Of a stretch of 64,000 nucleotides of DNA, positions 1 to 10,443 are shown piece by piece. The translations under genes and the position numbers were made by a program. Source of the DNA: Virgibacillus oceani (GTDB lineage: Bacteria; Bacillota; Bacilli; Bacillales; Amphibacillaceae); assembly GCF_014638995.1 (NCBI RefSeq), contig NZ_BMFR01000008.1, positions 88,889-152,888 on the forward strand, written 5' to 3'. The notes under the pieces were generated by a model. It was not told the DNA's origin. It saw nothing but the letters and a program-made list of their open reading frames with translations, and did not search any database. Position 1 is the first letter of the stretch. Each line of letters starts with the position of its first letter.

Positions 1-1
1 C

Positions 2-88
2 TTGAGTAATGTGCAGCAGCAGGATGGAGACCCTGATGATGAATGGGATGCTGCGGTAGAACGAATTAAAGCGCTTATTAGCAGATAA
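2..88 (+). CDS. C-terminal end of a probable sugar ABC transporter substrate-binding protein (partial)
   Basis: An open frame entering from the left edge gives about 28 residues (ending IKALISR) before a TAA stop. It lies directly upstream of two sugar-type ABC permeases in the same direction, where CUT1 operons normally carry the extracellular binding lipoprotein. The charged amphipathic end resembles the last helix of such proteins. The assignment rests on context, since no diagnostic motif falls inside the window. Confidence 0.5.
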   Translation: MSNVQQQDGDPDDEWDAAVERIKALISR

Positions 89-109
89 GTTGTTTGAAAG
101 CAGCAGATG

Positions 110-143
110 CATTGATGTGGCGGTCTCTCCTGCCACATCAATG
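110..143 (+). other. Intercistronic hairpin between binding-protein and permease genes
   Basis: A perfect 12-bp inverted repeat (CATTGATGTGGC and its complement) encloses a 10-nt loop. No T-run follows, so it does not look like a classical terminator. Hairpins here are known in ABC sugar operons, where they protect the upstream mRNA and let the binding protein be made in excess over the permeases. That role is inferred. Confidence 0.6.
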
Positions 144-280
144 TCATTTAGCAGAATGGACTGATCTGCAAATAGTTGTACGGGTGTTCTTAGCATGCAG
201 CTGCGTAGGCGCAACGATGGTATTCGCTGTGAAGGCCCGGGGGATGCCTAAGTTTTTCTTATAGAAAGGAAGGGGAGTCA

Positions 281-1210
281 ATGGCCTTTACTCGCAAAAG
301 GAAATATCGTTCTGAAGCAACGAAGGATAAAATAAGTGCATATTTATATATTTCGCCCTTCTTTATTATTTTTGCCATTATTGGGCTTTATCCGGCTATA
401 TTTAGTTTGTATCTCGCATTTCAAAAATGGAATGGCTTAGGGGAAATGTCATTTGTCGGGCTGCATAACTTTACCGTTGTATTGCAGGATCCGATCTTTT
501 GGAAGTCGCTTTACAATACCGTTGTAATGGGAATTATGGGTACGGCACCGCAGATTATTGTTGGAATTATATTGGCGTTTATTTTAAACCAGGCCTATCT
601 TAAGTTTAAAAATACATTCCGAGCCATGGTATTTTTACCTTATATTACATCGATGGTAGCTGTCGCCCTCGTGTTTGGCGTGTTTTTCAGCAGCAATGAC
701 ACAGCCCTGGCCAATTATATCTTAAATTTATTTGGGATGGATTCGGTGGCATGGAAAACAAGTGAATGGGGTGCAAAGATTGCTATTTCCATTATGGTTT
801 TCTGGCGCTGGATCGGCTATAATACGATCATTTATTTAGCAGGGCTGCAAAGCATTCCGAAAGACTTGTATGAAGCTGCACGAATTGATGGTGCCAGTAT
901 ATTACAGCAATTGCGTTACATTACGATTCCGCTGTTAAAGCCGTTCATTGTGCTGACTGTATTCTTCTCGACTGTTGGGGCACTGCAATTGTTCACAGAG
1001 CCAACCGTGTTCTTGGGTTCCAGTGCATTTAGCAGAACAGAGGCGATGACGGTTGTTATGTATTTGTATCGTGATGCGTTCAGCTTGCAATCCTTTGGAA
1101 CAGGTTCTGCTACAGCAGTAATTTTACTATTCATTATTGTTGTCGCTTCTGCTATCAATACCTATTTAACATCGGGGGTTCGCGGTAAAGGAAAGGGGAT
1201 GAAGTCATGA
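281..1210 (+). CDS. Sugar ABC transporter permease (MalF/UgpA type)
   Basis: A 309-residue membrane protein of the CUT1 sugar permease family. It starts with a basic N-terminus and then has about six hydrophobic segments. The cytoplasmic EAA loop that contacts the ATPase is visible near residues 196-220 (YEAARIDGA, then IPLLKP). A strong GGAAGGGGAG ribosome site precedes the ATG. The stop overlaps the next permease start by 4 nt (ATGA), so the two are translationally coupled and probably form a heterodimeric channel. The downstream kinase and glycosidase suggest a beta-glucoside or cellooligosaccharide substrate. No ATPase gene is in the operon, so a shared MsmX-type ATPase is likely. Confidence 0.93.
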   Translation: MAFTRKRKYRSEATKDKISAYLYISPFFIIFAIIGLYPAIFSLYLAFQKWNGLGEMSFVGLHNFTVVLQDPIFWKSLYNTVVMGIMGTAPQIIVGIILAFILNQAYLKFKNTFRAMVFLPYITSMVAVALVFGVFFSSNDTALANYILNLFGMDSVAWKTSEWGAKIAISIMVFWRWIGYNTIIYLAGLQSIPKDLYEAARIDGASILQQLRYITIPLLKPFIVLTVFFSTVGALQLFTEPTVFLGSSAFSRTEAMTVVMYLYRDAFSLQSFGTGSATAVILLFIIVVASAINTYLTSGVRGKGKGMKS

Positions 1211-2034
1211 TAAAGAATTTTAAACTGGGCCGATTTTTCGTGTATCTGTTTTTAATTGTTGCGGCTTTCCTTTCCGTATTCCCGTTTTACTGGATGTTTG
1301 TGATGGCAACAAGGCCAAGTGCGGCATACAATTCGATTCCCCCAACGTTAACACCAGGGGATCAATTGGTGGAAAACTTTCAAAAGGTATTGGAAAAAAT
1401 CCCGTTCTTCGGGGCAATGTTTAATACATTGATAATGTGCTTAGTCGTTACATTAGTAGTTTTATTAATTAGTTCATTAGCTGGTTTTGCCTTTGCGAAA
1501 TTTAAGTTTCCCGGAAAGAATATATTGTTTGTGTCGATTTTATTAACGATGATCATACCGCCCCAGCTTGGCTTGATCCCGCAATATTATTTAGTGGCGA
1601 AGTTCGGGCTGTTAGATACGCTATTTGGTGCGATGGTTATCTTTTTCCTGAACCCTCTTGGAATTTTCTTGATGAGGCAGTATATTTCACAGTCTGTTTC
1701 CGATGAATTGATTGAAGCTGCCAAATTGGATGGCTGCTCTAATTTCCGTATTTTCCGAAGTATTGTTCTCCCAATTATCCTGCCTGCCTTTGCAACATTA
1801 GGAATTATTGTCTTTACGGCAACCTGGGGAGAATTTTTATGGCAATTTACTGTTCTTAGGGACCCAGATATGTATACAATACAGGTAGCCCTCTCTTCCA
1901 TGAACACAACGAGCAATGTAGACTTTGGGATGATTCTGTCTGGCGTATTTTGGGCAACGATTCCTTTAGTTATTGTGTTCTTGATGTTTAATAAATTATT
2001 TATCGCTAGTATTACAGAGGGTTCAGTTAAATAG
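1207..2034 (+). CDS. Sugar ABC transporter permease (MalG/UgpE type)
   Basis: A 275-residue inner-membrane permease, second half of the CUT1 pair. It has a hydrophobic first segment after a short basic start, several more membrane segments, and the EAA loop (IEAAKLDGC, then VLPIILP) about 80 residues before the C-terminus. Its ATG overlaps the stop of the preceding permease. Length and motif position fit the MalG side of the family. The LacI-type regulator follows 21 nt later, so transporter and regulator are probably on one mRNA. Confidence 0.93.
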   Translation: MIKNFKLGRFFVYLFLIVAAFLSVFPFYWMFVMATRPSAAYNSIPPTLTPGDQLVENFQKVLEKIPFFGAMFNTLIMCLVVTLVVLLISSLAGFAFAKFKFPGKNILFVSILLTMIIPPQLGLIPQYYLVAKFGLLDTLFGAMVIFFLNPLGIFLMRQYISQSVSDELIEAAKLDGCSNFRIFRSIVLPIILPAFATLGIIVFTATWGEFLWQFTVLRDPDMYTIQVALSSMNTTSNVDFGMILSGVFWATIPLVIVFLMFNKLFIASITEGSVK

Positions 2035-2055
2035 ACGCAGACATGAGGGAATGTT

Positions 2056-3078
2056 ATGAAACTTACCATTAAAGATATTGCAAAACTTGCTAATGTTTCA
2101 CCTGGAACCGTTTCAAAGGTAATTAATCAAACAGGAAACATCAGTCAGCAAACAATTGAAAAAGTAAATGAAATTATTGAACAAACAGGCTATCAACCTA
2201 CTTTTTCCGCAAGATCATTAGCAACAAAAAAGTCCAATCTGATTGGATTAATCTATGCCGGAAATATTAATGCCGAAATGAACCATCCATTTTTTAATGA
2301 TGTTGTAAATTCATTTAAAAATGCGGTCGGAAATCTTGGCTACGATATCCTTGTTTTTTCCAACAACAAATTCAGCCGGGATAAGCAGGATTATTTGGCG
2401 CGGTGTAATCATTATCAGCTGAATGGCTGTTTAATTATTGCTGGGGACCGCATTGAGGAGGCTACACTTGAACTGGATAAAAGTCATATTCCGTGTGTTG
2501 GGATTGACATTGCGTTAAGCGGTCCGAACTCAAGCTATGTGACAACTGATAATAATAAGGTCTCGGAACAGGTTGTGACCCATCTGTATTTGAACGCGAT
2601 TAAGGATGTTGCCTTTATCGGTGGTCCTGAGTACTCCGTTGTATCGAATATTCGTAAAGAAAGCTTTATTCGTCAAATGAACCTTTTTGGCATGAACACA
2701 AAGGATGAGTGGATCCAGTATGGTGACTACTTTGAAGAAAGCGGATACCAGGCGATGAATCGCATATTGGCGGGCTCATCCGTTCCGCAGGCTGTTTTTG
2801 CAGTTTCCGATATGATGGCATTAGGTGTATTAAGGGCACTTAAGGAAAAGGGTGTTCGTGTCCCGGTAGATATCAAGGTCATTGGCTGTGATGATATTGA
2901 AGCATGCCGCTACAGTGATCCAACACTGGCCACGGTCAAGCAGGATAAGGATAAAATGGGTAAATTAGCAGCATATATGCTTCATGATTTAATTAATGAA
3001 GACGCGGAACCTAATTCCGTGCAGGTTGATCCAGAATTAGTCATTCGGGATTCCTGCTTAATGGATAATCATGCGTGA
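2056..3078 (+). CDS. LacI-family transcriptional regulator of the sugar operon
   Basis: A 340-residue repressor. Residues 1-55 form the LacI helix-turn-helix and hinge helix (TIKDIAKLANVSPGTVSKV, then STRSLA-like FSARSLATKK). The rest is a periplasmic-binding-protein-like sensor domain with the usual GCDDIEACRYSDPTLATVKQ segment near the end. The gene lies between permeases and kinase, so it probably senses the imported sugar or its phosphate and controls this operon. The operon promoter is outside the window and no operator could be assigned. Confidence 0.92.
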   Translation: MKLTIKDIAKLANVSPGTVSKVINQTGNISQQTIEKVNEIIEQTGYQPTFSARSLATKKSNLIGLIYAGNINAEMNHPFFNDVVNSFKNAVGNLGYDILVFSNNKFSRDKQDYLARCNHYQLNGCLIIAGDRIEEATLELDKSHIPCVGIDIALSGPNSSYVTTDNNKVSEQVVTHLYLNAIKDVAFIGGPEYSVVSNIRKESFIRQMNLFGMNTKDEWIQYGDYFEESGYQAMNRILAGSSVPQAVFAVSDMMALGVLRALKEKGVRVPVDIKVIGCDDIEACRYSDPTLATVKQDKDKMGKLAAYMLHDLINEDAEPNSVQVDPELVIRDSCLMDNHA

Positions 3079-3152
3079 TAAACAGGCTGGATTTTCAGGT
3101 AGAAGGTATAACGACAAACATGGAATAAACATATAGCGTAAGAGGTGGAGAC

Positions 3153-4082
3153 ATGAAAGAATATTTGGCTGTTGATATAGGCGGCACATTTATCAAATAT
3201 GGAATAGTCAACGAACAGGCAGCTATCGTAGAATTGGATAAGACAAAAACACCAAAAACCTTGGATGGGTTACTGGAATTGCTGGAGGAGCTTTATCAAA
3301 AGCATCTCGATGCAGCGGGTGTCGCAATCAGTTGTCCTGGGGCTGTTTCTGAATCTGGCGTCATTTACGGAACAAGTGCACTTCCATATCTTCATGGGCC
3401 AAATATCAAACAATTGATAAAGGATCGATTGGGTGTACACATCTATATGGAAAATGACGCCAATTGTGCAGGCTATGCCGAGGTGTGGAAAGGAAAAGCA
3501 CGTGGGATAAAGGACGTTCTGGTTATGGTTATCGGAACGGGTATTGGCGGTGCTGTCATCAAGAATGGGTTGATTCATAAAGGTGCCAATCTTCATGGAG
3601 GCGAGTTTGGATACATGGTGCTTCCGTATGATTCGGCAACTGGATACGATACTTGGAGCGGCACTGCTGCAACTGGTGCATTGATTAAAAAGGTAGCTCG
3701 TCTGAAAAACATGAACAAGGATGAATTAACAGGTGAAGCTATTTTTGAGATGGCAAGTGCTGGCGATGAGGTTTGCAGCAAGGCTATCGATCAATTTTAT
3801 CAAATACTAGCTTTAGGTATTTATAACCTGCAATATATCTATGATCCAGAAATTATTCTAATAGGCGGCGGTATCAGTGTCAGGGATGATCTGATTGATA
3901 ACATAAACGAAAAGCTGGATGGTATTTTACATCAGCTTGAAGCATCGAAAATCAAACCGAACATCGACACCTGTGAGTTCCGCCAGCATTCTAATTTACT
4001 AGGTGCTGTCTATGGGTACATTCGTGAAACAGAAGGGGACGCTTTCTCTAATCCTGATTTAACCCGTGTTAACGGGCAGTAA
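3153..4082 (+). CDS. ROK-family sugar kinase, candidate beta-glucoside kinase
   Basis: A 309-residue ASKHA kinase of the ROK family. The phosphate-binding motif is at the N-terminus (VDIGGTFIKYG), followed by the sugar-binding ENDANC stretch, GTGIGG, and HGGEFG. The zinc-binding CxCGxxGCxE motif of many ROK glucokinases is absent, as in beta-glucoside kinases such as BglK. An RBS (GAGGTGG) precedes the ATG. Beside a phospho-beta-glucosidase-like GH1 enzyme, its likely job is ATP-dependent phosphorylation of the imported beta-glucoside at C6. Glucokinase is the alternative, acting on glucose released by hydrolysis. Confidence 0.85.
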   Translation: MKEYLAVDIGGTFIKYGIVNEQAAIVELDKTKTPKTLDGLLELLEELYQKHLDAAGVAISCPGAVSESGVIYGTSALPYLHGPNIKQLIKDRLGVHIYMENDANCAGYAEVWKGKARGIKDVLVMVIGTGIGGAVIKNGLIHKGANLHGGEFGYMVLPYDSATGYDTWSGTAATGALIKKVARLKNMNKDELTGEAIFEMASAGDEVCSKAIDQFYQILALGIYNLQYIYDPEIILIGGGISVRDDLIDNINEKLDGILHQLEASKIKPNIDTCEFRQHSNLLGAVYGYIRETEGDAFSNPDLTRVNGQ

Positions 4083-4137
4083 TACGACTGTTTCAAAATT
4101 GGGGACTATGACCGTTTCCTTTTTCTCAATATGTTAA

Positions 4138-5601
<1,464 letters not shown>

Positions 5602-5900
5602 ATTTGATAAATCTGATCCTGTAAAATAAATTTTTATAGAAATGAATTGGAAAATCAAGGGGGCAGTTCCCCACTTTGCTAAAGTATTAGCGTAGTGGTG
5701 GACTGACCCCTATTGTTTTAAACATTGTTCTCGCCCCCATAAACTTGAGGCTTAATCCGAATACAGTAAGTAACTGTGAAATTCTATGTGAAACGTATGA
5801 TTTGTGAATGGTACAAGGATGATGTGAATAGGAATAGATATATATTTAAGTAAATCAGGATTAAAGAATCAAAATGAAAATAATGATTTGGGGGATTAGC
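5602..5900. other. Intergenic region after the sugar operon
   Basis: About 300 bases with no gene I can support. It contains the long palindrome at 5659-5710, which probably ends the sugar operon. The rest, up to the GGGGGAT ribosome site of the next gene, is AT-rich and presumably holds its promoter, but I could not pick a convincing -35/-10 pair. Confidence 0.5.
5659..5710. repeat. REP2-type palindrome (long-stem variant)
   Basis: Arms GGGGGCAGTTCCCCACT and AGTGGTGGACTGACCCC pair with few mismatches, and an inner GCTAA/TTAGC stem closes the hairpin. The GGGG..ACTGACCCC core links it to the other REP2 copies in this window. It lies just after the GH1 gene and may serve as its transcription end. 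Confidence 0.7.
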
Positions 5901-7997
5901 TTGGCAACAGAGAGTGAACTAATTAATAAATCCTTTCATGAAAAATTCATAGGTGAAAACAAACAAGGACAGCCTATCAAAATATTGGGTGAGATGTATA
6001 CAGAGGAAATGCAGAAACCGCAGCCAAATTTATCTTTTATTCGCTTTGCACAAGGGGAAGTATACTTCTTAAATAATGATTATGAAGCAGCGATTTTCAA
6101 ATGGCAGCATGCTTTAGAGGAAGAATTCATTCCATGGACACAGAAAAATATTGCAGATGCCCACTTGGAAATGGGTTTGCTGGAGGATGCAGAAAGATTT
6201 TATAAGCAGGTAGATTCCGAATCACTTGCATTGCAATCGGAGGTCTTGTTACAGCTGTTTTCATTGTATATACAGCAAGGTGATCAGGATAAGGCTGTTG
6301 ATACAATCATGAATGCTGTTAAGTTAAATCCGGATTATTCCCATGTAACGAAAATAGCCCGGAAATATTTGGAGGGTATTCATGATTGGGGTAATGCGGT
6401 TGAACTGGCTGTTGGTGAGGCAATACGTACAAAGTCACATTCATGGTTTGAAGTTTTATCAGAGTATGTCAAACAAGGGCTGACTTTTAACTATGAACCA
6501 AACTATTTTAATGAATTGTTGGTAGATTTACTGCAATTGGATCCTAACCGATTTGAACTTTTTACGGAGCTATTGTGGAAAAGCTATGAGCAAAGTGACT
6601 TTTATATCGAGTGGCTGGAAGTGATAAACCAATTACTCTTGAATGATAGAGATGAAACTTCGTATGTTTGGAATAGACTCCCAATCTTATTTAAAGAGGG
6701 TTACTGTGATTTAATTAGCGGAAAGTATTTGATCAGGGACATTTCGGGGTTAATGCAGCACCATTTAGCGAACTGGTTAAATGTTTCATCTGAATCAGAT
6801 TCTTTCATTTCCGCAACTGCCATACTTGCCTGGAATGAAACATTTCCTTCCCTATTTGATGCTGAATTGGTCCGTGAAGCGGAATACCAGTTTGAAATTT
6901 CAAATCCGAATCAAAATGGGAGAAAGGACGGTATAGCGCTTTTTGATTCCATTAAGACATGGGCAGAAGGAGAAGGTCTGTCAGAAGAGTTATATCAAAT
7001 CACAGAGCCTATGCTGGCAGAATACAATATTGAAGTGGCGAGCCCATCAAGAATCCGGGATTTGGTTAAAACCTCTATAGAGTTTCTGCTGGAACAAAGA
7101 GTAGCCTTGGAAAATGATGTACAGGAAGAAATAAATCGGAATGAAGATTTACTAACAAGCCTGCATGATATTCATCAACAGATAGGTGATATGGAGAAAG
7201 AAATGGCGACTGTTATGACAGATTCGTTCCGTACTTTAAAAGAATCTTCAACACAGCATGTGATGCGTGAGCTGCCTAAACTGTTACAAGATTGTTCCGA
7301 ACTTGTTCAGGAGGACAGTGATTTTTCAAAAATTCATATCGAACTAAATGAAGAGATGAATAAGCGGATTGCTGCCTATATGAAAAACGATGTCTTAAAT
7401 CATCAGAAGCATACTGTTCAGAAATGGATCGAGGACTGTAAAAAGGAGTTTCAAGACAGTCAGATTACATGTAATGAGCTAAGTGAGAATATTAACCAAA
7501 ACTATGGTGATGAGCAGGTTGTATTGCAGGGTGACTTTAAGGTGCTGGATGATTGGCAGCGGGACTTAGAACGGATATCCCGAGGGTTGCTGCGCTTTGA
7601 AAAGGTAAATGTTCTGTTACGTAATACCCCTTCCCAGTTGTTTTTGAAAGGGGCGGGCAAATTATTAGGGTCTATTTCTAAAAATAAAGAAATGCTCCAC
7701 AGTAAATATAAAAACTACATTGAAAATGCAGATTATAGTCAGGTGACAGAGGATATTATCACCCCTTTCATGCAGCAATTAGATTTGTTTGAGGGGTCGA
7801 TAGAATGGGATATTAGCAGGTTTTTCTCAGAATCATTGGAGGAACTAGATCGTAAAATGGATAAGGTACAGCTGGATATTGAAAGTCATAAGAATTCGTT
7901 AAATAAGATGCATGATACACCTGAATTCTATCGTGATCCACTTACCATGTTCGAGCTGAAGCTTCGCCAGTATGAGTTGATGAATACTATAGGGTGA
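5901..7997 (+). CDS. Large cytoplasmic TPR and coiled-coil protein of unknown function
   Basis: About 698 residues with no signal peptide or membrane segment. The first 170 residues contain TPR-like helix pairs (YFLNNDYEAAIFKWQHAL, then GLLEDAERFYKQV and DQDKAVDTIMNAVKLNP). The second half is rich in long charged helices (around residues 400-470 and 640-690) that look like coiled coils, and the last 150 residues resemble helical stalks of dynamin-like proteins. No GTPase motif is present. I chose TTG at 5901 because GGGGGAT lies 5-6 nt upstream. An ATG at 5874 has no such site. A terminator follows, so it appears monocistronic. I do not recognise the family. Confidence 0.8.
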   Translation: MATESELINKSFHEKFIGENKQGQPIKILGEMYTEEMQKPQPNLSFIRFAQGEVYFLNNDYEAAIFKWQHALEEEFIPWTQKNIADAHLEMGLLEDAERFYKQVDSESLALQSEVLLQLFSLYIQQGDQDKAVDTIMNAVKLNPDYSHVTKIARKYLEGIHDWGNAVELAVGEAIRTKSHSWFEVLSEYVKQGLTFNYEPNYFNELLVDLLQLDPNRFELFTELLWKSYEQSDFYIEWLEVINQLLLNDRDETSYVWNRLPILFKEGYCDLISGKYLIRDISGLMQHHLANWLNVSSESDSFISATAILAWNETFPSLFDAELVREAEYQFEISNPNQNGRKDGIALFDSIKTWAEGEGLSEELYQITEPMLAEYNIEVASPSRIRDLVKTSIEFLLEQRVALENDVQEEINRNEDLLTSLHDIHQQIGDMEKEMATVMTDSFRTLKESSTQHVMRELPKLLQDCSELVQEDSDFSKIHIELNEEMNKRIAAYMKNDVLNHQKHTVQKWIEDCKKEFQDSQITCNELSENINQNYGDEQVVLQGDFKVLDDWQRDLERISRGLLRFEKVNVLLRNTPSQLFLKGAGKLLGSISKNKEMLHSKYKNYIENADYSQVTEDIITPFMQQLDLFEGSIEWDISRFFSESLEELDRKMDKVQLDIESHKNSLNKMHDTPEFYRDPLTMFELKLRQYELMNTIG

Positions 7998-8053
7998 TCT
8001 GTTTAGGAATAGCAGTGCAGGAATTAAAGAAGTTTTGGAAGTAAATAGCGGTT

Positions 8054-8091
8054 AAAAAAAGCATCCATTTCACATAATGGACGCTTTTTTT
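8054..8091. terminator. Bidirectional rho-independent terminator
   Basis: A run of A, the stem GCATCCATT / AATGGACGC with a short loop, then a run of T. It stands between two convergent genes (ends at 7997 and 8156) and can serve both. Confidence 0.85.
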
Positions 8092-8155
8092 ACTGGGAGT
8101 GACCTGTGGACCGCATTTCACTAGAAAGCTCCAACATATACAATCCCTGCCTACT

Positions 8156-8620
8156 CTAATACTCACCCTTAATCACAAAAAACGACCCGCGAATTGTCCC
8201 AGCCAGTTTAGATTTCTGCCTGGCAAACTTAAATTTCCCTTCCAATTCCTTTGGTACTTCCATTCCATCAGAAAGCTTAAAACCAACAGCTCGCTTCTTG
8301 GGATTATCAACCGTATACATGACGTTGACGCCTAAACCATCCTCATAAAAGACATAGGCGAATTTGATATTTTCCACTTGAAAACGCGATGTTTCTAACG
8401 GTTTGGCTGAAAATTCAAGATCACGTTCTTCACTCAAAATTTGGTTCACATAATCAAGTGTCTCCTGGCTTTCGCTGGCTGGTACAACCGTAAATTCATG
8501 CTTGTATTTGTTCATAAAGTAACGGGCTTCATTAGCGCGTAAACCAGCAAGCGCTTCTGCCACAGGTGAAGACTCTAACCCAACTGTAGACACATTTTTA
8601 AAATCAACGGTATAGGACAT
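8156..8620 (-). CDS. Conserved small cytoplasmic protein of unknown function
   Basis: A 154-residue soluble protein with alternating charged and aromatic beta-type stretches and no signal or membrane segment. The C-terminus is basic (KFKFARQKSKLAG). I preferred the second in-frame ATG at 8620 because AAAGGAG lies about 8 nt upstream. The ATG at 8626 is too close to it. The next upstream gene on this strand encodes a GyrI-like protein, separated by 136 nt holding a large inverted repeat. I do not recognise the family and suggest no function. Confidence 0.75.
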   Translation of the reverse strand: MSYTVDFKNVSTVGLESSPVAEALAGLRANEARYFMNKYKHEFTVVPASESQETLDYVNQILSEERDLEFSAKPLETSRFQVENIKFAYVFYEDGLGVNVMYTVDNPKKRAVGFKLSDGMEVPKELEGKFKFARQKSKLAGTIRGSFFVIKGEY

Positions 8621-8659
8621 TTCCATCTCTCCTTTAATATTAGTCTAGATCGATCACAT

Positions 8660-8733
8660 AGAAGCTGATGGCATAAGCAAGGCACACTACGATTGTTTAA
8701 ATTTTTCAGTAACTTGCTTATGCGATCGCTTCT
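8660..8733. repeat. Imperfect inverted repeat between two minus-strand genes
   Basis: Arms at 8660-8681 and 8713-8733 pair through AGAAGC/GCTTCT and the perfect 10-mer CATAAGCAAG/CTTGCTTATG, enclosing 31 nt. No T-run follows on either strand. It could be an operator or an RNA processing hairpin in the 8757-9236 to 8156-8620 transcript. Confidence 0.55.
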
Positions 8734-8756
8734 AAACAGTTATCAAAGCTTTCTCT

Positions 8757-9236
8757 TTATTTCCTAACAACAGGTATCCACATTTCACCATATACAGAGC
8801 CGCTCCGCTGTTCCATCTCAACGGTTGCATTTGGCCCGCCTACATAGGCGAAGTCCTTTGCTTCTGGCAGGACTTGGCCAAAGGCAATGCCGGTAAGCTT
8901 AGTACTTAATTCATCAGCGGTCTTTTCTTCTCCTTTAACAACTAAGTATTCCCCTTTTGGAAATTGGATAACCCTTGATGCTTCCGGTACGGTTTCCTCT
9001 GTCATGACACCACAGTAATACATCATCTTGTTGTTCACCGCTTCGTTAACGGCAAAAATGTAGTCATTTGCAGCTGCATCTTTTAACATGTTGAGCCGTC
9101 CATCCTGTTCGACAGCACCCCAAAAGTCTGCCTTTTCCTTATTAATGCCGGCAAAGTCTGTGTAGTCACTCTTAAGCTCCGTTCCAATACCTACAACGGT
9201 AAAGCTCTCTTTTTCCTCTAAATTATAATCTGCCAT
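8757..9236 (-). CDS. GyrI-like/effector-binding domain protein (YobU-like)
   Basis: A 159-residue protein of the GyrI-like small-molecule-binding (AraC effector-binding) superfamily. Typical stretches are the opening FTVVGIGTELK, the central MMYYCGVMTEE and the late GSVYGEMWIPV. Start at 9236 because AAGGAAGG lies 8 nt upstream. A longer frame to 9269 has no ribosome site. It is divergent from a YobV-like regulator, as the B. subtilis yobU and yobV genes are neighbours. The pair suggests a ligand sensor and its regulator. The ligand is unknown. Confidence 0.82.
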   Translation of the reverse strand: MADYNLEEKESFTVVGIGTELKSDYTDFAGINKEKADFWGAVEQDGRLNMLKDAAANDYIFAVNEAVNNKMMYYCGVMTEETVPEASRVIQFPKGEYLVVKGEEKTADELSTKLTGIAFGQVLPEAKDFAYVGGPNATVEMEQRSGSVYGEMWIPVVRK

Positions 9237-9346
9237 GTTCAAAACCTTCCTTTTTTTAGAATTGACCAAATGATTTGTCTTTTCATTTGATACGTTTATA
9301 ATAACCTTAAATCATGTCAAAAAGTGACACTGTTTAGGAGGTTCCG

Positions 9347-10309
9347 ATGAAAAAAGTTCAACGGATTAATATCATCATGCGTTACATCAACAACCGCGCC
9401 CAATTTACAATCTCTGAAATTATGCAGGAATTTAATATCTCTCGTTCAACGGCTATTAGGGATATTAGAGAAATTGAAGCAATGGGAATGCCGCTTGTCG
9501 CTGAAGTTGGACGGGATGGGGGTTATTTTGTCATGAACAACTCTGTCCTGCCAACTGTTCGCTTTACGGATAATGAGATTAAGGCCCTTTTTATTGCCTT
9601 TATGGCCACAAGAAATCAGCAGCTTCCCTATCTGAAAAGCCGTCATTCGCTTGCCGAAAAATTATTAGGACTCATCTCGGAATACCAGCAGGATGACCTC
9701 GTTCTTTTAAACCAAATCCTGCTTTTTGAAGGGACCAATCCGAACAATCCCGACCTGCTGGATCTGTCAGACCTGCCCCATCCTATTTTAGAAGAACTTA
9801 TCCAAATCCTTCTTTCGGAAAGTTATTTATGGATTACCATCAAGGAAGAGAAGGAAATAAAGTCTTATCCAATTTACCTCTTGCACCTTTATCGTGAAAA
9901 AAGCTTTTGGCAAATTGAAGGCTTTGACCTGCAGGATGAGAAGAAGAAGACTTTCCCAGTCGACAATCTCACCAATGTCAAAGCATACCCAACGAAAAAA
10001 AGATTAAGCAGGAAAAAGGTTTTAGAAAAACTAAACAAGCAGGAGGAAGTATTTAATCTTGTCCTTGAACTTGGTCCAAAGGCTATTGCACAGTTCAAAA
10101 AGTACCATCCTTTAACGGTTTCATTATCCTATACAAACCCCTACCAGACTACAGCCATTCTAAAGCTGTTTATTAATATTACTAATCGCGAGGAATTGAC
10201 CGAAACGACAAACTGGCTGCTTTTCCTTGGCGGGGATATCAAGGTCAGGGAAATGCCAGAGGAGTTCCTTGAAGAATTACAGGAGAGGTTATACTTATTC
10301 AGCCAATAA
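9347..10309 (+). CDS. HTH/WYL-domain transcriptional regulator (YobV-like)
   Basis: A 320-residue regulator. Residues 1-55 form a DeoR/HTH_11-type winged helix (FTISEIMQEFNISRSTAIRDI), followed by a WYL-type sensor region around residues 160-210 and a C-terminal extension. It starts at ATG after GTTTAGGAGG, a strong ribosome site. It is transcribed away from the GyrI-like gene, with about 110 nt of shared promoter region, so it probably controls that gene and itself. A REP1 palindrome follows its stop directly. Confidence 0.88.
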   Translation: MKKVQRINIIMRYINNRAQFTISEIMQEFNISRSTAIRDIREIEAMGMPLVAEVGRDGGYFVMNNSVLPTVRFTDNEIKALFIAFMATRNQQLPYLKSRHSLAEKLLGLISEYQQDDLVLLNQILLFEGTNPNNPDLLDLSDLPHPILEELIQILLSESYLWITIKEEKEIKSYPIYLLHLYREKSFWQIEGFDLQDEKKKTFPVDNLTNVKAYPTKKRLSRKKVLEKLNKQEEVFNLVLELGPKAIAQFKKYHPLTVSLSYTNPYQTTAILKLFINITNREELTETTNWLLFLGGDIKVREMPEEFLEELQERLYLFSQ

Positions 10310-10313
10310 GAGT

Positions 10314-10370
10314 GAAAGCGTGGGGACGGTTCTTCTGCTTCCGAAGCAGAAGAACCGTCCCCATGCTTTC
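10314..10370. repeat. REP1 palindrome (complete copy)
   Basis: Two 28-nt arms around a single-base loop, pairing throughout with one G-U wobble. The core is GGGGACGGTTCTTCTGCTTC. It begins 5 nt after the regulator stop and probably ends that transcript. It is the best-preserved REP1 copy in the window. Confidence 0.9.
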
Positions 10371-10443
10371 CCACATTTCCCAAAATTATCGCGGGTATGA
10401 TAAAGTGAAATAAAATACTAGAATTGCAAAACTAAAGGTTGGA

